A DNA stretch of 64,000 nucleotides from NCBI RefSeq assembly GCF_020410765.1, contig NZ_CP084541.1:6130001-6194000 (forward strand). Direction: 5' to 3'. This DNA is from Streptomyces marincola. Lineage in GTDB: Bacteria > Actinomycetota > Actinomycetes > Streptomycetales > Streptomycetaceae. Below the pieces are notes generated by a model. The model saw only the letters and a program-made list of their open reading frames with translations. It searched no databases and had not been told where the DNA came from. Below are positions 1 to 7,509 of this stretch, piece after piece. Numbering within the stretch: position 1 is the first letter of the stretch; the number at the start of each line of letters is the position of its first letter. The position numbers and the translations under genes were made by a program.

Positions 1-284
1 GCCTGGTGGCCGCCTGCGCCTACCATCACTACGACACGGTGTACCGCCTCAGGGGCGGCGCCGGGGCACCCCCCCGCCGGCTGGTCCTGGTCACCGGCGG
101 GCACGAGGGGCGGGTCCTGGTGGTCTCCGCCGCCGCCGCCCTGTGGGCCGGCGGACAGGGCTTCACCGTCGCGCTCGCGGTCCTTGGCGGGGCCACGGCG
201 TTCCTGGTGCTTGGCGAGAGCATCCGCTTCTGGATCTCGGCCCAGGCACCGGCCGTACACGACGAAACAGGAGAACCCGCATGA
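1..284 (+). CDS. C-terminal end of a DUF5941-type membrane protein (partial)
   Basis: The reading frame is open from base 3 and ends at TGA 282-284, so the gene begins before the window. About 93 residues are visible: a YHHYDTVY stretch, then a hydrophobic Ala/Leu/Val region long enough for one or two membrane helices, then a short polar tail. The YHHYDTVYR segment matches my memory of the C-terminal DUF5941 region that Streptomyces carries on some CDP-alcohol phosphatidyltransferase proteins. Its stop overlaps the ATG of the nucleotidyltransferase (ATGA at 281-284), so it is the leading or an early gene of the same operon. The DUF5941 call is from recollection and would need the upstream sequence to confirm. 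Confidence 0.5.
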   Translation, partial: LVAACAYHHYDTVYRLRGGAGAPPRRLVLVTGGHEGRVLVVSAAAALWAGGQGFTVALAVLGGATAFLVLGESIRFWISAQAPAVHDETGEPA

Positions 285-1051
285 TCGGCCTCGTGCTGGC
301 CGCCGGCGCCGGACGGCGTCTTCGCCCCTACACCGACACCCTGCCCAAGGCACTGGTGCCGGTCATCGACGCGGAAGGCGAGAACGGCAGAACGGTCCTC
401 GACCTCACCCTGGCGAACTTCGCCGAGGTCGGTCTCACCGAGGCGGCCATCGTCGTCGGCTACCGGAAGGAGGCCGTGTACGAGCGCAAGGACGCCCTGG
501 AGCGCAGCTACGGGGTGCGGCTGACCCTCATCGACAACGACCGGGCCGAGGAGTGGAACAACGCCTACTCCCTGTGGTGCGCCCGCGAGGTCATCGAGGA
601 GGGCGTGATCCTTGCCAACGGCGACACCGTCCACCCCCCGTCGGTGGAACGCACCCTGCTGGCCGCGCAGGCGGCGGGCGGCCCGGGGGCGGGGACGGGG
701 CGCGTCATCCTGGCGCTCGACACCGTGAAGAAGCTGGCCGACGAGGAGATGAAGGTCGTCGCCGACCCGGAGAAGGGCGTACGGCGCATCACCAAGCTGA
801 TGGACCCCGCCGAGGCGACCGGCGAGTACATCGGCGTCACGCTCATCGAGCCGGGGGCCGCGGCCCCGCTGGCCGACGCGCTGCGCACCACGTTCGAACG
901 CGACCCGCAGCTGTACTACGAGGACGGCTACCAGGAGCTGGTCCACCGCGGCTTCCGCATCGACACCGCCGCCATCGGGGACGTCAGCTGGGTCGAGATC
1001 GACAACCACGACGACCTCGCGCGAGGGCGGGAGATCGCGTGCCGGTACTGA
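281..1051 (+). CDS. Sugar/polyol-phosphate nucleotidyltransferase
   Basis: A 256-residue NTP_transferase-family protein. The N-terminus has the nucleotide-binding signature LAAGAGRRLRPYT...PKAL (residues 5-26), and an NGD motif follows near residue 110, as expected for the metal-binding Asp of this fold. A longer in-frame start at 143 exists, but ATG 281 overlaps the previous stop and places the glycine-rich loop at the very N-terminus as in the family. It probably joins CTP (or another NTP) to a polyol or sugar phosphate; the CDP-alcohol phosphotransferase two genes downstream makes CTP the more likely substrate (inference). Confidence 0.82.
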   Translation: MIGLVLAAGAGRRLRPYTDTLPKALVPVIDAEGENGRTVLDLTLANFAEVGLTEAAIVVGYRKEAVYERKDALERSYGVRLTLIDNDRAEEWNNAYSLWCAREVIEEGVILANGDTVHPPSVERTLLAAQAAGGPGAGTGRVILALDTVKKLADEEMKVVADPEKGVRRITKLMDPAEATGEYIGVTLIEPGAAAPLADALRTTFERDPQLYYEDGYQELVHRGFRIDTAAIGDVSWVEIDNHDDLARGREIACRY

Positions 1052-2100
1052 CCCGCCTCATCCCGTCCCCCGTCTCGGTCGACATCATGGCGGGGGCCCT
1101 GGACAACCTGGCGGGCCTGCTTGCCGACCAGCGGATCTCCTCATCGGGGCGGCTCGCCGTCGCGATCAGCAACGGCTCGGGCGCGGCCCTGCGCGACCGG
1201 CTGGCCCCGGCCCTGCCGGGCGCCGACTGGTACGAGGTCGCCGGGGGCACCATCGACGCCGCGGTGCAGCTGGCCGACGCGATGCGCCCAGGCCACTACG
1301 ACGCCGTGGTGGGGCTGGGCGGCGGCAAGATCATCGACGCGGCGAAATACGCCGCCGCCCGGGTCGGGCTGCCCATGGTGGCCGTGGCCACCAACCTGTC
1401 GCACGACGGCATCTGCTCCCCGGTGTCCACGCTCGACAACGACGCGGGACGCGGCTCCTACGGCGTGCCCACGCCGATCGCCCTGGTCATCGACCTCGAC
1501 GTGATCCGCCGCGCGCCCGTGCGCTACGTGCGCTCCGGCATCGGGGACGCCGTGTCCAACATCTCGGCGATCGCCGACTGGGAGCTGTCCCACCGCGAGA
1601 CCGGGGAGCAGATCGACGGCCTGGCCGCCGCCATGGCCAGGCAGGCGGGCGAGGCCGTGCTGCGGCACCCGGGCGACTGCGGCGACGACGCGTTCCTGAC
1701 CGTGCTGTCCGAGGCGCTCGTGCTCTCCGGTATCGCGATGTCCATCGCCGGCCACACCCGGCCGTCCTCCGGTGCCTGCCACGAGATCTCGCACGCCCTC
1801 GACGTACTCCACCCGCGGCGTTCCGCGCCGCACGGGGAGCAGGTCGGGCTCGGGGCCGCGTTCGCGATGCACCTGCGCGGGGCCGTCGACCAGTGCGGCC
1901 TGATCGCCGACACGCTGCGCCGCCACGGGCTGCCCGTGCTGCCGGGCCACATCGGGTTCAGCACCGACGAATTCGTGGCCGCGGTGGCGTTCGCCCCGCA
2001 GACCAGGCCCGGCCGCTACACCATTCTCGAACACCTCGACCTGTCCACCGACCAGATCAGGGACGCGTACGCGGACTATGTCAAAACCATCGGTAGCTGA
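1039..2100 (+). CDS. Iron-containing alcohol dehydrogenase / glycerol-1-phosphate dehydrogenase-like
   Basis: A 353-residue protein starting at GTG 1039, which overlaps the previous stop by 13 bases. It shows the NAD-binding GGGKIIDAAKYAA loop (about 94-106), the NLSHDGICSPVS segment typical of the G1PDH/AraM branch, and three likely metal ligands D170, H248 and H265 (GIGDAVSN, CHEISHALD, PHGEQ). These enzymes reduce a ketone on a small phosphorylated polyol such as dihydroxyacetone phosphate with NAD(P)H. In this operon it would supply the polyol phosphate that the upstream nucleotidyltransferase activates. The true substrate cannot be read from sequence; a related 3-carbon or longer phosphate is possible. 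Confidence 0.75.
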   Translation: MPVLTRLIPSPVSVDIMAGALDNLAGLLADQRISSSGRLAVAISNGSGAALRDRLAPALPGADWYEVAGGTIDAAVQLADAMRPGHYDAVVGLGGGKIIDAAKYAAARVGLPMVAVATNLSHDGICSPVSTLDNDAGRGSYGVPTPIALVIDLDVIRRAPVRYVRSGIGDAVSNISAIADWELSHRETGEQIDGLAAAMARQAGEAVLRHPGDCGDDAFLTVLSEALVLSGIAMSIAGHTRPSSGACHEISHALDVLHPRRSAPHGEQVGLGAAFAMHLRGAVDQCGLIADTLRRHGLPVLPGHIGFSTDEFVAAVAFAPQTRPGRYTILEHLDLSTDQIRDAYADYVKTIGS

Positions 2101-2863
2101 ACTCCGGCCGGTCGTGCACCCCCCGGGGGTGAAGGACCGGCGCAGCGGTGAGCACTGGGCCGGGCGCCTGTACATGCGGGAGATCTCGCTGCGCTGGACC
2201 CGGCACCTGGTGAACACCCGGATCAGCCCGAACCAGCTCACCTACCTGATGGTCGTCGCCGGCGTCGCGGCCGGCGCCGCGCTGCTGGTCCCCGGCCTCG
2301 CCGGGGCGGTGGCCGCGGCGCTGCTCATCCAGCTCTACCTCCTGCTCGACTGCGTCGACGGCGAGGTCGCGCGCTGGCGCGGCCAGACCTCCATCACCGG
2401 TGTCTACCTGGACCGGGTCGGCCACTACCTGGCCGAGGCGGCGCTCCTGGTGGGCTTCGGGGTGCGTGCCGCCGACGTGTTCGCCGCCGAGGAGGCCGCC
2501 CCGAACTGGCTCTGGGCGTTCCTCGGCACGCTCGCCGCGCTCGGCGCCATCCTGATCAAGGCCGAGACCGACCTGGTCGATGTCGCGCGGACCCGCGGCG
2601 GGCTCCCGGCGGCCCGGGACGACGCGGCCATACCCCGCTCCTCGGGGCTCGCGCTGGCGCGCAGAGCCGCCGCGGCCCTGAAGTTCCACCGGCTGGTCGG
2701 CGGCGTCGAGGCGTCGCTGCTGATCCTCCTGGTGGCGGTACTCGACCTGGCCAGGGGTGACCTGTTCTTCACCCGCCTCGGCGTGGCCCTGCTGGCCGCC
2801 GTCGCGCTCGTGCAGACTCTCCTGCACCTGGTGTCCGTCCTGGCGTCGAGCAGGCTGAGGTGA
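2078..2863 (+). CDS. CDP-alcohol phosphatidyltransferase family protein
   Basis: A 261-residue membrane protein with roughly six hydrophobic segments. The CDP-OH-P motif begins D91-x2-D94-G95-x2-A98-R99 and continues G108-x3-D112, but the final position is H116 rather than the usual Asp. The family transfers a phospho-alcohol from a CDP-activated donor to an alcohol acceptor in the membrane. Its start overlaps the dehydrogenase by 23 bases, so translation is coupled. With the nucleotidyltransferase and dehydrogenase it forms a make-activate-transfer set for a phospho-polyol headgroup or polymer unit (inference). The His substitution may alter or abolish the standard chemistry. Confidence 0.85.
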   Translation: MSKPSVAELRPVVHPPGVKDRRSGEHWAGRLYMREISLRWTRHLVNTRISPNQLTYLMVVAGVAAGAALLVPGLAGAVAAALLIQLYLLLDCVDGEVARWRGQTSITGVYLDRVGHYLAEAALLVGFGVRAADVFAAEEAAPNWLWAFLGTLAALGAILIKAETDLVDVARTRGGLPAARDDAAIPRSSGLALARRAAAALKFHRLVGGVEASLLILLVAVLDLARGDLFFTRLGVALLAAVALVQTLLHLVSVLASSRLR

Positions 2864-3756
2864 GTGTGGTGGGTACGGCGCAGCTCAGACTCGGCGCGGT
2901 CATCCTGACCATGGGCGACCGGCCCGAGGCGTTGCGGGCGCTGCTCGACTCGGTGGCCGCACAGGACGGCGCGGCCATCGACGTGGTCGTCGTCGGCAAC
3001 GGTGCCCGGCTGCCCGGCCTGCCACCCGGCGTGCGCAGTCTCGAACTGCCGCAGAACCTCGGCATCCCCGGCGGGCGCAACGTCGGCATCGAGGCGTTCG
3101 GCCCCGGGGGCAGCGAGGTCGACGTGCTGCTGTTTCTGGACGACGATGGTCGACTTCCAGACAAAAACGTGGCAGAGACGGTTCGGGCCGCCTTCGAGGC
3201 CGATCCCCAGCTCGGCATCGTCAGCTTCCGCATCACCGATCCCGAGAGCGGTACCACGCAACGCCGGCACGTGCCGCGGCTGCGCGCCTCCGACCCGTTG
3301 CGCTCCTCGCGGGTCACCACCTTCCTCGGGGGCGCGAACGCCGTGCGCACCCACGTCTTCCAGCAGGTCGGGGGCCTGCCGGACAACTTCTTCTACGCGC
3401 ACGAGGAGACCGACCTGGCCTGGCGGGCGCTCGACGCCGGCTGGCACATCGACTACCGCGCCGACCTCGTGCTGCACCACCCCGCGACCGCGCCGTCCCG
3501 GCACGCCGTGTACCACCGCATGATCGCCAGGAACCGGGTGTGGCTGGCCCGCCGCAACCTGCCCCTGCCCCTGGTGCCCGTCTACCTCATGAACTGGCTG
3601 CTGCTGACCCTGCTGCGCAGGCCGTCGCGGCCGGCGCTCGCCGCGTGGTTCGGCGGCTTCGTGGAAGGCTGGCGGACGCCCTGCGGGCCCCGCAGGCCGA
3701 TGCGTTGGCGTACGGTATGGCGCCTGACCCGGCTCGGACGACCTCCTGTCATCTGA
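2860..3756 (+). CDS. Family 2 glycosyltransferase
   Basis: A 298-residue GT2-type enzyme starting at GTG 2860 in a GTGA overlap with the preceding gene. It has the nucleotide-sugar fold start (VILTMGDRPEAL, about 15-26), the LGIPGGRNVGI acceptor-side segment, and the metal/sugar-nucleotide DxD as LDDDG (about 94-98). A C-terminal hydrophobic stretch (LVPVYLMNWLLLTLL) suggests membrane association. It probably adds a sugar to the lipid or polymer built by this operon before export. A short patch just after LDDDG (about 3146-3186) uses codons unlike the rest of the gene. Confidence 0.85.
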   Translation: MSVVGTAQLRLGAVILTMGDRPEALRALLDSVAAQDGAAIDVVVVGNGARLPGLPPGVRSLELPQNLGIPGGRNVGIEAFGPGGSEVDVLLFLDDDGRLPDKNVAETVRAAFEADPQLGIVSFRITDPESGTTQRRHVPRLRASDPLRSSRVTTFLGGANAVRTHVFQQVGGLPDNFFYAHEETDLAWRALDAGWHIDYRADLVLHHPATAPSRHAVYHRMIARNRVWLARRNLPLPLVPVYLMNWLLLTLLRRPSRPALAAWFGGFVEGWRTPCGPRRPMRWRTVWRLTRLGRPPVI

Positions 3757-3836
3757 CAAGCTCGGGTCTGAGAACATCCAGTAGCCGCCGCACCGCGGCA
3801 TCTTCCAGCTTGTGCCCTGCGAGGACGAGAGTTCAA

Positions 3837-4751
3837 GTGAGTGAGACCACGCACGACAGTGCGCCCCCCCGTGATGTACCACTGGCCGAACTCGCGGCCC
3901 GTCACGGCCTGTCCGTCAGTGGTGCCCGGCCCTCCCTGCCGGGGTACGTGCGGCAGCTGTGGGGGCGGCGGCAGTTCATAGTCGCCTTCTCCCAGGCGAA
4001 GCTGTCCGCCCAGTACAGCCAGGCCAAGCTCGGCCAGATCTGGCAGGTGCTCACCCCGCTGCTCAACGCGCTGGTGTACTACCTGATCTTCGGGCTGCTG
4101 CTCGACGGGCGCGGCGACATGGAGAACGACGAGTACGTCCCGTTCCTGGTGACCGGGGTCTTCGTCTTCACCTTCACGCAGAACTCCGTGATGTCGGGAG
4201 TGAAGTCCATCTCGGGCAACCTGGGCCTGGTGCGGGCCCTGCACTTCCCGCGCGCCTCGCTGCCGATCTCGCTGTCCCTCCAGCAGCTCCAGCAGCTGCT
4301 GTTCTCGATGGTGATCCTGTTCGCCATCGTGGTCGCGTTCGGGCACTTCCCCGAGTTCAACTGGCTGCTGGTCATCCCCGCGCTGCTGCTGCAACTGGTC
4401 TTCAACACCGGTCTCGCCCTGTTCTTCGCCCGGCTGGGCAGCGCGACCCCCGACCTGGCCCAGCTGATGCCGTTCGTGCTGCGCACCTGGATGTACGCCT
4501 CCGGAGTGATGTTCCCCCTGGCCTACATGGTGGAGAAGCGCGCCGAGTGGCCGCTCTGGGTCGCGGACGTCCTCGCGGCCAACCCGGCGGCCGTGTACAT
4601 GGACCTGGTGCGCTACGCGCTCATCGACGGGACCTACCGGGACAGCATCGAGCCGGTCACCTGGCTCTTCGGGCTCGGCTGGGCGCTCGTCGTCGGCATC
4701 GGCGGCTTCGTGTACTTCTGGAAGGCGGAGGAGCGGTACGGTCGTGGCTGA
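3837..4751 (+). CDS. ABC exporter permease, TagG/Wzm type
   Basis: A 304-residue ABC-2 type permease. The longer in-frame ORF begins at 3540 inside the glycosyltransferase; GTG 3837 was chosen because a purine-rich GAGGACGAGAG precedes it and the N-terminus is then a normal soluble tail. About six hydrophobic segments follow the amphipathic QAKLSAQYSQAKLGQIWQVL interface helix that is characteristic of polysaccharide and teichoic-acid exporters. It pairs with the ATPase that starts eight bases before its stop. It likely moves a lipid-linked glycan or polyol-phosphate product across the membrane. An 80-base gap separates it from the glycosyltransferase. Confidence 0.88.
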   Translation: MSETTHDSAPPRDVPLAELAARHGLSVSGARPSLPGYVRQLWGRRQFIVAFSQAKLSAQYSQAKLGQIWQVLTPLLNALVYYLIFGLLLDGRGDMENDEYVPFLVTGVFVFTFTQNSVMSGVKSISGNLGLVRALHFPRASLPISLSLQQLQQLLFSMVILFAIVVAFGHFPEFNWLLVIPALLLQLVFNTGLALFFARLGSATPDLAQLMPFVLRTWMYASGVMFPLAYMVEKRAEWPLWVADVLAANPAAVYMDLVRYALIDGTYRDSIEPVTWLFGLGWALVVGIGGFVYFWKAEERYGRG

Positions 4752-5538
4752 ACAGGACATCTCCACCGGAGGACCGGGCGGGCAGCGCGTGCCCACGGTC
4801 ATCGCCGACGGGCTCCACATCGTCTACCGCGTCCACGGCGGCGGCGGCCGGGGCACCGCCACCGCCGCGCTGCGCCGGATGGTGCGCCGCGAGCGCGGCT
4901 TCAAGATGCGCGAGGTGCACGCGGTGCGCGGGGTCAGCTTCGTCGCCTACCGCGGCGAGGCCATCGGCCTCATCGGCAGCAACGGCTCGGGCAAGTCGAC
5001 CCTGCTGCGCGCGATCGCGGGCCTGCTGCCGCCCGAGCGCGGCAAGGTCTACACCGACGGGCAGCCCTCGTTGCTCGGCGTCAACGCCGCCCTGATGAAC
5101 GACCTCACCGGCGAGCGCAACGTCATCCTCGGTGGCCTGGCCATGGGCATGTCCAGGGACGAGATCAAGGGCCGCTACCAGGAGATCGTCGACTTCTCCG
5201 GCATCAACGAGAAGGGCGACTTCATCAGCCTGCCGATGCGCACCTACTCCTCCGGCATGCAGGCCAGGCTGCGGTTCTCCATCGCCGTGGCCAAGGAGCA
5301 CGACGTGCTCATGATCGACGAGGCGCTGGCCACCGGCGACAAGAAGTTCCAGCGCCGCTCGGAGGCCAAGGTGCGCGAGATGCGCGCCGAGGCCGGCACC
5401 GTCTTCCTCGTCAGCCACAACAACAAGTCGATCAGGGACACCTGCGACCGGGTGCTGTGGCTGGAGAAGGGTGAACTGGTCATGGACGGGCCCACCGACC
5501 AGGTGCTCAAGGCGTACGAGGAAGAGACCGGCAAGTAG
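4744..5538 (+). CDS. ABC exporter ATP-binding protein, TagH/Wzt type
   Basis: A 264-residue ATPase from GTG 4744, overlapping the permease end by 8 bases. Walker A GLIGSNGSGKST lies near 75-86, the signature SSGMQARL near 169-176, Walker B DVLMIDEA near 187-194 and the switch His in SHNN near 225. The RGFKMREVHAVRGVSF entry into the nucleotide-binding domain is typical of TagH/Wzt proteins that energise export of lipid-linked polymers. There is no C-terminal carbohydrate-binding extension, so substrate recognition probably resides in the permease. It is the last gene of the operon; a strong hairpin follows 18 bases after the stop. Confidence 0.9.
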   Translation: MAEQDISTGGPGGQRVPTVIADGLHIVYRVHGGGGRGTATAALRRMVRRERGFKMREVHAVRGVSFVAYRGEAIGLIGSNGSGKSTLLRAIAGLLPPERGKVYTDGQPSLLGVNAALMNDLTGERNVILGGLAMGMSRDEIKGRYQEIVDFSGINEKGDFISLPMRTYSSGMQARLRFSIAVAKEHDVLMIDEALATGDKKFQRRSEAKVREMRAEAGTVFLVSHNNKSIRDTCDRVLWLEKGELVMDGPTDQVLKAYEEETGK

Positions 5539-5555
5539 GCCGGGCACGCGGTCAC

Positions 5556-5588
5556 CGCCCGTGCCGGAACGCGTGTCCGGCACGGGCG
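5556..5588 (+). terminator. GC-rich hairpin after the exporter operon
   Basis: Perfect 12-base arms CGCCCGTGCCGG (5556-5567) and CCGGCACGGGCG (5577-5588) with a 9-base loop, starting 18 bases after the ATPase stop. No T-run follows, as is common for Streptomyces terminators. It separates the exporter operon from the squalene genes. Confidence 0.7.
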
Positions 5589-5589
5589 A

Positions 5590-5619
5590 TTGTCCGACCA
5601 TAGGGTAAAAGAGTAGGCA
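5590..5619 (+). promoter_or_regulatory. Possible promoter for the hpnC operon
   Basis: TTGTCC at 5590-5595 and TAGGCA at 5614-5619 are 18 bases apart, in the only AT-richer patch of this gap and directly after the terminator hairpin. The match to the vegetative consensus is weak, so this is a candidate only. Confidence 0.3.
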
Positions 5620-5647
5620 TGAGGGCAATGGTGACGACGGACCGCCC

Positions 5648-6568
5648 GTGCTGACGGCCGAGCACAGCGACGCCGGGCCGGACGGCGGCCGAGCCGTCCT
5701 GGCCAAGGCCGCGCACGAGAACTTCCCTGTGGCGCCCCGCTTCCTGCCGGCGGCCTGGCGCGAGGACCTGATGGCCCTCTACGGCTTCGCCCGCCTCGTC
5801 GACGACATCGGCGACGGCGACCTGGCCCCGGGCGGCGCCGACGCGGCGCACCTGGGCGTCGACCCGGCGGGCGCCGCGGACCGCCTGCTCCTGCTCGACG
5901 CCGTCGAGGCCGACCTCCGCCGCGTCTTCGCCAGCGCCACCGGCGGCACCCCGCCCCGGCACCCGCTGCTGCGCGAACTGATCCCCACCGTGCGGCGCTC
6001 CGGGCTCGCCCCCGGGCCGTTCCTCGACCTCATCGAGGCCAACCGCGTCGACCAGCGCGTCCGCCGCTACGCCACGTACGCGGACCTCCTCGGCTACTGC
6101 GAACTCTCCGCCAACCCCGTCGGCCGCCTCGTGCTGGCCGTCACCGGCACCGCCACGCCCGAGCGGATCCGCCGCTCCGACGCCGTGTGCACCGCGCTCC
6201 AGCTGATCGAGCACCTCCAGGACGTCGCGGAGGACCTCGCGAGGGACCGGATCTACCTTCCCGCCGATGTCATGGACCGCTTCTTTGTGACCGAAGCCGA
6301 CCTCGCCGCGCCCACCGCGAACGCTTCCGTGCGCACCCTGGTGGCATACCTGACCGACCGGGCACGTAGGCTGCTCGAAGAGGGCGCGCCCCTGATGTCC
6401 GGAGTGTCCGGGCGGCTGCGATTGCTGCTCGCCGGGTTCATCGGCGGCGGCCACGCCGCCGCGCGGGCCATCGAGGACGCCGGGTACGACGTCCTGGCCG
6501 GGCCACCGCGGGCGTCCAAGGGCGGACTGCTGTACGCGGCGGCCACGACACTGCGAAGAGGAACGTGA
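5648..6568 (+). CDS. hpnC: HpnC, hydroxysqualene synthase
   Basis: A 306-residue squalene/phytoene synthase-family protein from GTG 5648; no good ribosome site is visible, but other nearby ATGs are out of frame. The family opening ENFPVAPRFLP occurs at about residue 25. Both Asp-rich motifs are present: DDIGD in the first half and LQDVAEDLARDR in the second. In the three-enzyme route HpnC converts presqualene diphosphate to hydroxysqualene. It is followed by hpnD (GTGA overlap), hpnE and a prenyl synthase in the order known from Streptomyces hopanoid loci. Assignment as HpnC rather than HpnD rests on the N-terminal sequence and gene order. Confidence 0.88.
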   Translation: MLTAEHSDAGPDGGRAVLAKAAHENFPVAPRFLPAAWREDLMALYGFARLVDDIGDGDLAPGGADAAHLGVDPAGAADRLLLLDAVEADLRRVFASATGGTPPRHPLLRELIPTVRRSGLAPGPFLDLIEANRVDQRVRRYATYADLLGYCELSANPVGRLVLAVTGTATPERIRRSDAVCTALQLIEHLQDVAEDLARDRIYLPADVMDRFFVTEADLAAPTANASVRTLVAYLTDRARRLLEEGAPLMSGVSGRLRLLLAGFIGGGHAAARAIEDAGYDVLAGPPRASKGGLLYAAATTLRRGT

Positions 6569-7509
6569 GCTTCGAGGCCGTGACCACCCGTTCACCCCTG
6601 CCTCCTGCCGTCGTCGCCGCCTACCGGTACTGCGAGAGCATCGCCGAGCAGCACGCGCGGAACTTCAGCTACGGCGCCCGCCTCGTGCCCGCGCCCAAGC
6701 GGCGGGCCCTCACGGCGGTGTACGCCTTCGCCCGCCGCGTCGACGACATCGGCGACGGCGACCTGGCACCCGAGGCCAAGGAGGAACGGCTCGCCGCGGG
6801 CCGCGCCATGCTGGCCCGGGTCCGCGACGGCGCGGTGCCCGAGGACGACACCGACCCCGTCGCGGTCGCCCTCGCGCACGCGGGCCGCCGCTTCCCCATC
6901 CCGCTCGACGCGCTCGACGAGCTGATCGACGGCGTCCTGATGGACGTGCGCGGCCACACCTACGAGACGTGGGAGGACCTGCGGCTCTACTGCACCCGCG
7001 TGGCCGGCACCATCGGCCGCCTCTCCCTGGGCGTCTTCGGCGTCAGGCCCGGCGCGCCCGGCACGGAACGCGCCGAGGAGTACGCCGACACCCTGGGCCT
7101 GGCCCTCCAGCTCACGAACATCCTTCGCGACGTCCGCGAGGACGCCGAGCGCGGTCGCGTCTACCTGCCCGCCGAGGACCTGCGGAAGTTCGGCTGCCCC
7201 GAGGGGCCCGACGTGGTCGCCCCCGGCCGGGACGCCGACTTCACCGGGCTGATCCGCTTCGAGGTCCGCAGGGCCCGCGAGCTGTTCGTCCGGGGCTCCC
7301 GGCTGCTGCCCCTGCTCGACCGCCGCTCCGGCGCCTGCGTCACCACCATGGCCGGCATCTACCACCGGCTCCTGGACCGCATCGAGGCCGAGCCGCGCGC
7401 CGTGCTGCGCGGTCGCGTCACCCTGCCCGCGGGCCACAAGGCACTCGTCGCCGCCCGCGGCCTCACCGGCCTCGACGCACGCCGCGCCGCCCGGCGGGAG
7501 CCGCTGTGA
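6565..7509 (+). CDS. hpnD: HpnD, presqualene diphosphate synthase
   Basis: A 314-residue trans-isoprenyl synthase that overlaps hpnC by 4 bases and has an AGAGGAAC ribosome site. It contains the YAFARRVDDIGDGD first Asp-rich motif (about 52-65) and the NILRDVREDAERGRVYLP second motif (about 190-207). HpnD condenses two farnesyl diphosphates to presqualene diphosphate, the first committed step to squalene. The long conserved C-terminal half with a GIYHRLLDRIE segment is typical of HpnD. Translation is coupled to hpnC and hpnE. Confidence 0.9.
   Translation: MSFEAVTTRSPLPPAVVAAYRYCESIAEQHARNFSYGARLVPAPKRRALTAVYAFARRVDDIGDGDLAPEAKEERLAAGRAMLARVRDGAVPEDDTDPVAVALAHAGRRFPIPLDALDELIDGVLMDVRGHTYETWEDLRLYCTRVAGTIGRLSLGVFGVRPGAPGTERAEEYADTLGLALQLTNILRDVREDAERGRVYLPAEDLRKFGCPEGPDVVAPGRDADFTGLIRFEVRRARELFVRGSRLLPLLDRRSGACVTTMAGIYHRLLDRIEAEPRAVLRGRVTLPAGHKALVAARGLTGLDARRAARREPL

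Noticed and set aside
1141..2241. Long antisense open frame opposite the dehydrogenase, and many similar ones across the window
   Set aside because: High-GC DNA produces long shadow frames; these lack ribosome sites, domains and normal amino-acid balance.
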